From Methylobacterium planeticum (GTDB lineage: Bacteria; Pseudomonadota; Alphaproteobacteria; Rhizobiales; Beijerinckiaceae), in assembly GCF_008806345.1 (NCBI RefSeq), contig NZ_VZZJ01000013.1, forward strand, positions 62,001-126,000: a stretch of DNA of 64,000 nucleotides, given 5' to 3'. Made by a program: the position numbers and the translations under genes. Within the stretch, counting starts at the first letter, position 1. Every line of letters begins with the position of its first letter. Shown here piece by piece: positions 26,599 through 34,737 of the stretch. Below the pieces are notes generated by a model that made no database searches, had not been told where the DNA came from, and worked only from the letters and a program-made list of their open reading frames with translations.

Positions 26599-28911
26599 AT
26601 GACCGGTATTCGCATCATGCTTCCAACGGAAGGCGTCAGCCGCCGAATCCCGCGCGCCCAGCGCACGTTGCCGACAGGCATCGCGATCGCGGTCCTGCTT
26701 GCGGGGATCGGTTCGGCCGAGGCGCAGGCCTCGAAGCCGCCGGGCACCTCGAACACCCCGAGCGCGGCCGGGGCTGCGGAAGCCGGGTCGGTCAGGCTCG
26801 ACGAGCTGTCGGTCGAGGCGCAGCAGCCGACCTTCGGCACGACGGGGTTCGTGGCGACGCGCTCGACCGCGGGCATGAAGGGCAACGACTCGATCCTGCA
26901 GACACCGGCCACCGTCAGCGTCATCACCCGCGAGGAGCTCGACGTCCGCGGCGTGCAGGACCTCAACACGGCCGTCGCCTACACGCCCAACATCCAGGCG
27001 GTCGATTATCCCGGCGGACAGGGCGGCCCGACCTTCACCCTGCGCGGCTTCAACGCCAACAATTTCGACAATGTCTACGAGGACGGGTTGCGCTACGGCT
27101 TCAACTCGTTCGACCAGAACGTCGAGCCCTACGCCTACGAGCGCATCGACGTGATCAAGGGCCCGATCTCGGTGCTCTACGGTGCCGGCCAGCCCGGCGG
27201 CATCATCAACCTCGTGTCGAAGCGCCCGAGCTTCACGCCCTTCAACGAGGTGTTCCTTCAGGGCGGCAACCGAAATCGGATCCAGGCCGGTTTCGACCTG
27301 ACCGGGCCGGTCGAGGGCGCACCGCAATTCGCCTATCGGATCACCGGCCTCATCCGGAACGCCGACAGCCAGTTCCGCTACACGCCGGACGACCGCACCT
27401 TCATCGCCCCGGCCGTGACGTGGCGGCCGGATGCCGACACCTCGCTGACGGTGCTGGCCAAATACGCCGAGTTCCGCGGCGGGGGCTCCGAGCAGAGCCT
27501 GCCGATCGTCGGCTCGATCATCCCGAGCAGCCGGGGCTTCTACCAGCGCGACCTCTTCGTCGGACAACCGAACTTCAACACGGGCTTCCTCGAGAACAAG
27601 GAGATCGGCTACGTCCTCGACCATACCTTCGCGCCCGGATGGCTCCTGCACTCGGCCTTCCGGGCCTTCGAGACCACCTCGAAATTCGATGCCGTCGGCG
27701 CATCCCCGGCCACGACCCCCGCGAGCTTCCTCGCCGTCTCGGTCTTTCCCTATCTCAGGGATCAATCGAGCCAGGGGCTGCTCGCCGACAACCACGTCGA
27801 GGGCCAGTTCGCGACGCTCGACATCCAGCACAACGTGGTCTTCGGCGTCGACTTCCAGAACTACTACCGCCGCGACGCGCGCACCTACCCGAACGGCTAT
27901 CCCACGGCCGCGGCCAACCGCCTGATCGATCTCTACAATCCGATCTACAACCTCGCGATCGCCTTCCCGCAGCGGACGAACTTCTCGGCCCGCGCGCTCC
28001 AGCAGCAGACCGGCCTCTACGCCCAGGACCAGATGCGGTGGAACGGCTTCATCCTGACGGGGAGCCTGCGCAATGACTGGGTCGACCAGGAGATCCGCAG
28101 CACCTTCAACTTCCCGAACCTGCCCTTGCCGACGCTGAACCGGACCACGATCGACCAGCAGAGCTTCTCGGCCCTGAGCTACCGCGTGGGGTTGGGCTAC
28201 GAGTTCGACTTCGGCGTCGTGCCCTACGCCTCCTACTCCACCTCGTTCAACCCGCAGATCGCGGGGCAGCGCGCCGACGGATCGGCGCTGAGCCCGCGGG
28301 AGGCGACCCAGGTGGAGGGCGGCGTCAAATGGCAGCCCCCGGGCAGCAACGCCCTCTACACCGCCTCGTATTTCGAGATCACGCAGACCAACATTCCGCT
28401 GGCGGATCCGCTGAACCCCGGCTTCTTCATCCAGACCGGCGAGGCGGTGGCCAAGGGTTTCGAACTGGAGGGCAAGGCCAACCTGTTCGAAGGCTTCAAC
28501 CTCATCGTCGGCTTCGCGCATCTCGACACGAAGGTGACCAGGAACCCGTCCGATCCGACGCTCGTCGGCAACCGGCTCGCCAACGCCCCGGCCAACACCC
28601 TCTCGCTCTTCGCGGACTACACCTTCCCGATCGGATCGCCGTTCGGCGGCTTCCGCGCGGGCGCGGGCGTGCGCTACGTCGGCGCCCGCACGGATGCGAC
28701 CAATGTCGACTACGTCCCGGGCTACGCCCTGGTCGACGCCTCGCTCAGCTACGATCTCGCCCGCATCGACCCCTCGTGGAAGGGGGCGACCCTGTCGGTG
28801 AACGCGACCAACCTGTTCGATCAGCGGTATTTCACCTCCGGCTTCTACACGGGCTACGTCTTCGAAGGCTTCCGGCGCAGCGTATTCGGAACCCTGACCT
28901 ATCGCTGGTAG
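26599..28911 (+). CDS. TonB-dependent siderophore receptor
   Basis: 770 residues from ATG 26599 (TTG 26581 is in frame). Signal region (GIAIAVLLAGIGSAEAQA), TonB box VRLDELSVEAQ, plug (about 100-230) with TPATVSVITREELDVRGVQD, TFTLRGFNANNFDNVYEDGL and ERIDVIKGPISVLYGAGQPG GIINLVSKRP, all typical of ferrisiderophore receptors (FhuA/FoxA/FpvA group). The barrel contains PYASYSTSFNPQIAGQRADG and RYVGARTDATNVDYVPGYAL and ends SVFGTLTYRW. It moves ferric siderophores across the outer membrane. No cytoplasmic importer or biosynthesis gene is adjacent. The AT-rich upstream region suggests tight control. Confidence 0.93.
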   Translation: MTGIRIMLPTEGVSRRIPRAQRTLPTGIAIAVLLAGIGSAEAQASKPPGTSNTPSAAGAAEAGSVRLDELSVEAQQPTFGTTGFVATRSTAGMKGNDSILQTPATVSVITREELDVRGVQDLNTAVAYTPNIQAVDYPGGQGGPTFTLRGFNANNFDNVYEDGLRYGFNSFDQNVEPYAYERIDVIKGPISVLYGAGQPGGIINLVSKRPSFTPFNEVFLQGGNRNRIQAGFDLTGPVEGAPQFAYRITGLIRNADSQFRYTPDDRTFIAPAVTWRPDADTSLTVLAKYAEFRGGGSEQSLPIVGSIIPSSRGFYQRDLFVGQPNFNTGFLENKEIGYVLDHTFAPGWLLHSAFRAFETTSKFDAVGASPATTPASFLAVSVFPYLRDQSSQGLLADNHVEGQFATLDIQHNVVFGVDFQNYYRRDARTYPNGYPTAAANRLIDLYNPIYNLAIAFPQRTNFSARALQQQTGLYAQDQMRWNGFILTGSLRNDWVDQEIRSTFNFPNLPLPTLNRTTIDQQSFSALSYRVGLGYEFDFGVVPYASYSTSFNPQIAGQRADGSALSPREATQVEGGVKWQPPGSNALYTASYFEITQTNIPLADPLNPGFFIQTGEAVAKGFELEGKANLFEGFNLIVGFAHLDTKVTRNPSDPTLVGNRLANAPANTLSLFADYTFPIGSPFGGFRAGAGVRYVGARTDATNVDYVPGYALVDASLSYDLARIDPSWKGATLSVNATNLFDQRYFTSGFYTGYVFEGFRRSVFGTLTYRW

Positions 28912-29465
28912 GAAGCGCCGTCACGGCCCCCCGACATCGATCGCCCCGACGGGAACCGCATCCCGGCTGCGCGCGGCAGCGCCCGGCGTTGGCCGCCGCC
29001 GCTCCCGCCACTGCCACCGCCGCTGCCCTGAGGCACCGCGCCCGAGGGCTGGGCGGCATCGCGAGGCCGGGCGAGCAGCAGCCTGTGCACGAACGCCTTC
29101 CGCGGACAGGCAGGCCGGCGTTGCGCGCTGGCTCCTCGGCGTGTCCGTGTGCGGCAGAACGGCCGAGCCGCGCCGGAGGTCCCCTCGAGAGCGTCGCCGC
29201 AGCATGGCGGGGATCGGGTCGGACACCGACGATCCCGCGGCCGAAATCCCGCGATCCGCATGAGGCGACGGACGGAGTGTGACATCGGTCACAGATCCGG
29301 CCCGCCGAAGCGCCCACCAAGGCGATCAGCCATTGCGGTTCGCCTGCCGGCGTCGCGTCGATCTCGTCCATCGTCGCTGGCATCAGCGTTGCCGATATCG
29401 GGAAGCGCCGCCCGTCCTCGTGCCATTTGCGGACGAGTCCCGGTCGGCTGTCCAGGATTGAGCCG
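28912..29465. other. Intergenic region containing a PAS-domain remnant
   Basis: On the minus strand, about 29,290-29,460, a frame closed by TGA upstream reads SRPGLVRKWHEDGRRFPISA and, further on, GEPQWLIALVGAS. This matches the middle to end of a PAS S-box domain (DGxRFPISATLMPA ... WLIALV). It has no start or output domain, so it looks like a decayed fragment of a sensor gene. The rest of the interval holds nothing I recognise. Confidence 0.35.
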
Positions 29466-29744
29466 ATGCCTGTCCTTCAAGCACCACCTCGGATCGAGCC
29501 CCAGGGCCTCGCAGGCCGGCGCGCCGTGGCCGCCGCCAACGCGAGATGGTTTCGTGCCCTGGCCTGGCGAGCGTTGCGTGACGGCCATCCGAACGGGGCG
29601 CTACGCGCGGCCAATGCCCGCGCCGCCGCCTGGATCGTCATCCGGCAGGCCCAACGAGACGCCCTCGTCCGTCACATGGCAAGGGCGGCGCTCGGAACGC
29701 CGTTGCCTCCTCGGCAAGCCGACGCCTGCTCCCCGGCCGCGTAG
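29466..29744 (+). CDS. Small Arg/Ala-rich hypothetical protein (92 aa)
   Basis: ATG 29466 starts a helical basic protein: RRAVAAANARWFRALAWRAL, LRAANARAAAWIVIRQAQRD, then ALVRHMARAALGT and a proline tail. The amphipathic helices suggest a small DNA- or membrane-surface-associated protein. The ribosome site is weak and the gene could be spurious; the coherent helix pattern is the main support. No family recognised. Confidence 0.35.
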   Translation: MPVLQAPPRIEPQGLAGRRAVAAANARWFRALAWRALRDGHPNGALRAANARAAAWIVIRQAQRDALVRHMARAALGTPLPPRQADACSPAA

Positions 29745-29851
29745 GGCGCGGCGATGCGGCGCCGCGGCCCCGGTGTGTGGTTCGCTGTACAAGCGACGTG
29801 GAAATGGTTAACAAAAGCCTAACGAATCATCTTCGCGGGAGCGAATCGGTG

Positions 29852-30154
29852 ATGACGGGCGAAACATTCAACGTCTTCCATCGTAAGCGAAACCCGACGA
29901 TGTGCTGCGCCGTCAGGCAAAGCCAGCCCGTACCCAGCTTCATCCAGGGCGAGATCTGGGATTTCGACGGGACGGTGAGCGATCCTGTCTCGGCACCGCT
30001 CGGCTTCCAGTTCGAGGCGGCGAGCGAGGCTGCGCTCCTCTTGGGTTACTATCTGTTCCAGCGGTTCTCCGGTGCGAGCGAGGGGATGCACCTCCCCTCT
30101 GGTCCGGTGATGCAGCGGGTGTTCCACGTCGAGCAGTCCCTGGTCTCGGCCTGA
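29852..30154 (+). CDS. Hypothetical protein (100 aa), lower-GC codons
   Basis: ATG 29852 (GGGAGCG upstream); ATG 29804 is in frame. The product reads MTGETFNVFHRKRNPTMCCA, then VPSFIQGEIWDFDGTVSDP and a helix ASEAALLLGYYLFQRF. Codon use and the surrounding bases (AACAAAAGCCTAACGAATCA just upstream) are visibly less GC-rich than the neighbours, which may point to transfer. No family recognised. It converges on a small secreted-protein gene. Confidence 0.5.
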   Translation: MTGETFNVFHRKRNPTMCCAVRQSQPVPSFIQGEIWDFDGTVSDPVSAPLGFQFEAASEAALLLGYYLFQRFSGASEGMHLPSGPVMQRVFHVEQSLVSA

Positions 30155-30200
30155 ACGTCGCCGAGGGAGCGCACGGCCTTCCGGATGACCCGCGCCGTCC

Positions 30201-30617
30201 TCAGAAATGGCGGGAGGTCGCGGCGATCGACCGCTCACGGACGAGTTCGATGATACCGGCCGCGCTCGTGGGCGAGATGCCGGCCGCGCTCAGCGCCCGC
30301 CGCGCGTTCACCCGTGCGTCGTTGATCGAAATCGTCTGGCCAGCGCCGAAGGTCGAGGAGGCGCGCTTGTCGAATTCCTCCGCGGCGAAGTGGAAGGCCG
30401 CGCAGTAGAAGGCGCCCTGCAGGTCGCGCGGCGCGTGGGCGAGTTGCTCCCAGCATTCCTGGATCTTCCGGGTCACATCGGCCAGGGAGCCGCGCCGGAC
30501 GGTGGCGGCGAACGCACCGACGCCGCGCTCGATCGCCTCGTCCGGTGCGGGCTGCTGCGCCAGTGCGCCGGTCACCAGCAGCGCAACGAGCGCGGCGGTG
30601 AGCGCGCCGCCCTTCAC
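30201..30617 (-). CDS. Exported hypothetical protein (138 aa)
   Basis: ATG 30617. Signal peptide 1-20 (ALTAALVALLVTGALAQ). The mature part is helical: IERGVGAFAATVRRGSLADV, a stretch with CWEQLAHAPRDLQGAFYCAA that could form one disulfide, and ISINDARVNARRALSAAGIS. Probably periplasmic, no family recognised. It ends 88 bases downstream of a second secreted-protein gene and the two may form an operon. Confidence 0.6.
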   Translation of the reverse strand: MKGGALTAALVALLVTGALAQQPAPDEAIERGVGAFAATVRRGSLADVTRKIQECWEQLAHAPRDLQGAFYCAAFHFAAEEFDKRASSTFGAGQTISINDARVNARRALSAAGISPTSAAGIIELVRERSIAATSRHF

Positions 30618-30704
30618 GTCAGGGTTCCTCCGCTTCCGTTGTCGGTCGGGCGGCCGCGACCATCACCCCGGTCGCCAGATGCCGCGCCGGCCATCTCCGC
30701 GCCC

Positions 30705-31049
30705 TCAGGGGCCCGCGGGCAGGCATCCCTGGATCTCGCGCCAGGTGCGCTGGGCATAGAATTGCTCGCCGCCGAACGACCAGGCCGAGCGGATCTCCAC
30801 CGTGCCGCCGCGCCCGGCCCTCCGCACATCCATCTCCATGGCGTCACTCAACGTGATCCGGATGGGATCGGATCGACGCAGCTCCGTCATCCGCACACGG
30901 GTCGGATAAGTCCGGTCGAGCACGCTGAAGGCGCAGGCCGCGAAGCTCGCATGCCCGATGGTGATCGATTGCACGAACGGCTCTGCCAGGCCGGCCGAGG
31001 GGATGCTCGCGAGCCCGGCCGCGAGCGCGATCCTAGGAGATATGACCAT
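30705..31049 (-). CDS. Exported hypothetical protein (114 aa)
   Basis: ATG 31049. Signal peptide 1-22 (SPRIALAAGLASIPSAGLAE). The mature domain is beta-rich with two cysteines (FAACAFSVLD and IQGCLPAGP) that could pair: ITLSDAMEMDVRRAGRGGTV, EIRSAWSFGGEQFYAQRTW. The start codon lies inside a 7-bp inverted repeat (GATCCTA/TAGGATC, 31029-31060) that may fold in the mRNA, and three CCTTGCAAGG boxes sit just upstream. No family recognised. Confidence 0.6.
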   Translation of the reverse strand: MVISPRIALAAGLASIPSAGLAEPFVQSITIGHASFAACAFSVLDRTYPTRVRMTELRRSDPIRITLSDAMEMDVRRAGRGGTVEIRSAWSFGGEQFYAQRTWREIQGCLPAGP

Positions 31050-31542
31050 GCGGTAGGATCAGCACGAGGCACCGCACTCTTGCAAGGCCCTTGCAAGGTC
31101 CTTGCAAGGCCCTCCGCGACGTCGCTGAGGGCGGCCGGACCGACGACCTCACTGGACAGCCAGCGGCCGGGGCTCCTTCCGCGCGTCGGCCCGCATGGCG
31201 CGCGGTGGGCGCTCAAGATCATCAAGGCGAAGACGACCGGCCGCGCTAGCCGGTGCGGAGCATGACCCTTGCGCCCGACCCGCGCAAAGGCAGGGTGTCG
31301 GTCACCGGTCCGTCACCGTCCTCCGCGATGCCGCGGCCGGCGCCCCCGCCCCGGTGCCGCCTTGCCCCTGCCCCGCGCGCCCTGCCCCGTAGGCCGGTCA
31401 CCCGTTCCCGTCGCGGCAGGGCCTCAAGCCCGGCGCAGGGGGGCTGTCTCGGGAGGTTCAGCAAGGGGCTGCCTCCGTCGCTGCGGCTCTGCGATGCCCC
31501 CTCGGGCCAGCGGCGTTCGTGCCCACAGTCAGACGTCAATCA
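31050..31542. other. Intergenic region between secreted protein and first hybrid kinase
   Basis: Holds the TTGCAAGG triplet repeat at 31078-31109 near the promoter of the minus-strand gene. The remaining 430 bases have no convincing gene. Confidence 0.45.
31078..31109. repeat. Three palindromic CCTTGCAAGG boxes at 11-bp steps
   Basis: TCTTGCAAGG (31078-31087), CCTTGCAAGG (31089-31098) and CCTTGCAAGG (31100-31109) repeat about once per helical turn, 30-60 bases before the start of the secreted-protein gene. The phasing suggests a cooperative operator. Confidence 0.6.
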
Positions 31543-34434
31543 CTAATCTCCCGCGATCAGGTCCCGGATGCGGGAGGCCAGCGCCTCCATGATGAAGGGC
31601 TTGGTCAGCACGGCCATGCCGGGTTCGAGGTAGCCATTCCCGACCACCGCGTTCTCGGCGTAGCCCGTGATGAACAGCACCTTCAGGTCCGGGCGCGACA
31701 CGCGGCCGGCATCGGCCATCTGCCGCCCGTTCATGCCGCCCGGCAGGCCCACATCGGTGACCAGCAGGTCGATGCGCACGTCCGAACGAAGGACCTTGAG
31801 GCCGGACGGCCCATCGGCGGCCTCGATGGCCGTGTATCCGAGGTCCTCGAGGACCTCGGTGACGAGCATGCGGACAGTGGGCTCGTCGTCGACGATCAGC
31901 ACCGTCTGGTCCTGCCCGGCTCGGGGCGCGTCGCCGAGCGAGGGCATCACCTCGGCTTGCTCGGTCTCGCCATAGTACCGGGGCAGGTAGAGGCACATGG
32001 TGGTGCCCTCGCCGAGCTCCGAGTAGATCCGCACCTGTCCGCCGGACTGGCGCACGAAGCCGTAGATCATGCTGAGGCCGAGGCCGGTGCCCTGCCCGAT
32101 GGGCTTGGTGGTGAAGAACGGGTCGAAGGCGCGCTCGACCACCTCGGGCGTCATCCCGGTGCCGGTGTCCGTGACGCACAGCGAGAGGTACTGCCCGGGC
32201 GGCAGGTCGCGTTCCTTCGCCGCCCGCTCGTCGAGCCACTTGTTGGCGGTCTCGATGGTGATCCGGCCCCCGTCCGGCATGGCGTCCCGTGCGTTGATGC
32301 ACAGGTTGAGCAGCGCGTTCTCAAGTTGTGGCGGGTCGACCAGCGCCGGCCATAGCCCCGGCGCGCCGACCACCTCGAAATGGACCGACGGCCCGACCGT
32401 GCGTCGGAGGAGTTCCTCCATGCCCGCCACGAGCCTGTTCACGTCGGTCGGCTTGGGGTCGAGGGTCTGGCGGCGGGAGAAGGCCAGAAGCCTGTGCGTC
32501 AGCGCGGCGGCGCGCCTGGAGGCGCCCTGGGCGGCGTTGATGTAGCGGTCGATCTCGGTGAGCCGCCCCTGGCTCATCCGGGTCTGCAGCAGCTCCAGGC
32601 TGCCAGAGATGCCGGCGAGCAGATTGTTGAAGTCATGCGCCAGGCCCCCGGTCAGCTGGCCGACGGCCTCCATCTTCTGGGATTGCCGGAGCTGCTCCTC
32701 GGCCCGGCACAATGCCTCGGCTTGTTCCTTCTCCGCCGTCACGTCGCGACCGACCGCGTTGATCAGGCGCTCGTCGGGCCGGGTAGACCATGAGATCCAG
32801 CGATAGCTCCCGTCCCTGTGACGATAGCGGTTCTCGAAGCGCGCCAGGGAATGTCCCTCGGCGGAGCTGCTCGCCCCGGCCAGGGTCGCCTCGACGTCGT
32901 CGGGATGGAGCAGGTCGAACAGCGACGTGCCGACGAGCTCGTCCTCGCGCCAGCCGAGCATCGTCGTCCAGGCCGGGTTGACGGCGGCGACGCGGCCGTC
33001 GAAGCCGCAACGGAGCATGATGTCGGTCGACAATTGCCACAACGCGTTGCGGTCGGTCGTGCGCTCGGCGACCTGCCGTTCCAGGCTGGCATTGAGGGCG
33101 GCCAGTTCGGCCGCCTGTCGCCGGCGGTCGTCGATGTCGGTGTTGGTGCCGACCCAGTGCGTGATGGCCCCGTCCGACGCCCGGACCGGCTCGGCCCGGA
33201 CCAGGAACCAGCGGTACGCCCCGTCGGCTCGCCGGATGCGGAACTCGGTCTCGTAGACCGCGCCGCCGGCCAGCGACCGGGTCCAGGCCTCGCCCGCCGC
33301 GACGAGGTCGTCCGGATGGACGAGGCTGCCCCATGCGGTGGCGCCGTCCATCGAGCCCAGCGGCGTGCCGGCGTAGGCGTAGGCTTGGCTGTTGAACCAG
33401 TAGAGGTATCCGTCGGGCCGGGATGCCCAGACCTGGTTGGGGACGGCCTGGGCGAAGACGCGGAACTGCTCCTCGCTCTCGCGCAGCCCCCGTTCCGAAC
33501 GCAGGCGTTCCGTCGCCCCCCGGACCCGGTCGGCGACCTCCCGCATCAGCGCGACCTCGCTCTCGCTCCAGGAACGGGCGAGCGCGTGGTTCACGTAGAA
33601 GAGGGCCACGGACGAGCCCTGCTCGACCAGGGGCATGTTCACGAAGGCCCGGGCGCTGATGGCCTCGAGGGCGGAGGCGGAGTCCCGCGTGCGCGGATCG
33701 AGCCGCGCATCGGTGACGATGGCGGTCTCCCCTCGCTTCAGGTCCTCGATGTAGGAGCCGTAATCGCGGAAATGCAGCACGCCGGCGAGGCTCTCGATGC
33801 CGGGGGCGTTCCAGTCGCGCGCGATGGTGATGGTCTCGGCGACCTTGTCGATGATGCCGTAACCGACGCGGCTCACCTCCAGGGCGGTCCCGAGCACCGC
33901 GCAGGCCGCGTAGCTGAGGCCGGCCGGGTCGGCGATGTCGCGCAGCCTGTCGTTCAGGTCCAGCAGGGTCGTGCGCCGCCTCTCGGCCTCGCGCAGCGCC
34001 TTCCCGGACTCGCGTGCCCGGGTCCGGTCGCGCAGAATCTTGAGGAACCCGATGTGCCCGCCGAGGGCATCCCGGAGCGGCATCATCTCGCCGCTCGCCC
34101 AGAAGCGGGTCCCGTCCCTGCGCAGGTGCCAGCGCTCGTCGGCGGCCCGACCGTCCGCGAGGGAAAGGCGCATCTCGGTGGCCGGACGCCCCTCGGCACG
34201 GTCCTCGGGCGTGAAGAACCGGTCGACCGGCTCGCCGATCATCTCCGATCTCGACCAGCCGAGCACGCGTTCGGCCCCGGTGTTCCAGGCGGTGACCCGG
34301 CCCTCCGGGCCGGTGACGATCATGGCGAAGTCGACGGGGCTCTCGAAGACGGACCGGTAGAGCACATCCGACGGGAGCGCGCCCGCCTCGTGCGGCGGAT
34401 CCTGGGGCCAACCCTCGGCTTGTCCGTGCATCAT
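31543..34434 (-). CDS. Hybrid histidine kinase, PAS-GAF-PAS-PAS
   Basis: 963 residues, no membrane segment. Domains: PAS (about 25-145), GAF (160-315), PAS (330-445), PAS (455-575), HisKA with phospho-acceptor His in QLTGGLAHDFNNLLAGIS (about 595), HATPase with N-box NLCINARDAMPDGG and G-boxes DTGTGMTPEVV and GQGTGLGLSMIYG, then a receiver (845-960) with VLIVDDEPTVRML and phospho-acceptor Asp in LLVTDVGLPGGMN. A cytosolic light/redox/ligand sensor with an internal receiver that would pass phosphate to an HPt or act as sink. It is first of three minus-strand kinases; a matching response regulator is not in the window. Confidence 0.95.
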   Translation of the reverse strand: MMHGQAEGWPQDPPHEAGALPSDVLYRSVFESPVDFAMIVTGPEGRVTAWNTGAERVLGWSRSEMIGEPVDRFFTPEDRAEGRPATEMRLSLADGRAADERWHLRRDGTRFWASGEMMPLRDALGGHIGFLKILRDRTRARESGKALREAERRRTTLLDLNDRLRDIADPAGLSYAACAVLGTALEVSRVGYGIIDKVAETITIARDWNAPGIESLAGVLHFRDYGSYIEDLKRGETAIVTDARLDPRTRDSASALEAISARAFVNMPLVEQGSSVALFYVNHALARSWSESEVALMREVADRVRGATERLRSERGLRESEEQFRVFAQAVPNQVWASRPDGYLYWFNSQAYAYAGTPLGSMDGATAWGSLVHPDDLVAAGEAWTRSLAGGAVYETEFRIRRADGAYRWFLVRAEPVRASDGAITHWVGTNTDIDDRRRQAAELAALNASLERQVAERTTDRNALWQLSTDIMLRCGFDGRVAAVNPAWTTMLGWREDELVGTSLFDLLHPDDVEATLAGASSSAEGHSLARFENRYRHRDGSYRWISWSTRPDERLINAVGRDVTAEKEQAEALCRAEEQLRQSQKMEAVGQLTGGLAHDFNNLLAGISGSLELLQTRMSQGRLTEIDRYINAAQGASRRAAALTHRLLAFSRRQTLDPKPTDVNRLVAGMEELLRRTVGPSVHFEVVGAPGLWPALVDPPQLENALLNLCINARDAMPDGGRITIETANKWLDERAAKERDLPPGQYLSLCVTDTGTGMTPEVVERAFDPFFTTKPIGQGTGLGLSMIYGFVRQSGGQVRIYSELGEGTTMCLYLPRYYGETEQAEVMPSLGDAPRAGQDQTVLIVDDEPTVRMLVTEVLEDLGYTAIEAADGPSGLKVLRSDVRIDLLVTDVGLPGGMNGRQMADAGRVSRPDLKVLFITGYAENAVVGNGYLEPGMAVLTKPFIMEALASRIRDLIAGD

Positions 34435-34737
34435 GCCCCGCCTTCGAGGGCCGGGCGCAACCGCACCGAGGGACCGGGCGACGTCGGGGGACCTGACCTC
34501 AAAAGCCGCAACCTTGCCCCGCGCCGGCCCGGTCGACCGCCATGGCCGGCCTTTGTTCGACGGAGGTCCCTAGATAGCGCGTCCCGCCGCCCGGACCATC
34601 CGGCGATGTCGCGACCGGGCGACCGATCCTTCGCGCTCCGCGGCAAGCCGTTCCGATGCGCTCGACGGGGTCGCACGAACGGTCCAGGTGCCGCCGGGTG
34701 GTTCCCACGGGATCGCCGGCGCCTTAGGCGCGGAGCC
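34435..34737. other. Gap between hybrid kinases 1 and 2
   Basis: About 300 GC-rich bases with no gene supported; the only feature is the promoter region expected for the kinase starting at 34434. No operator resembling the region's recurrent motif was seen. Confidence 0.4.
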
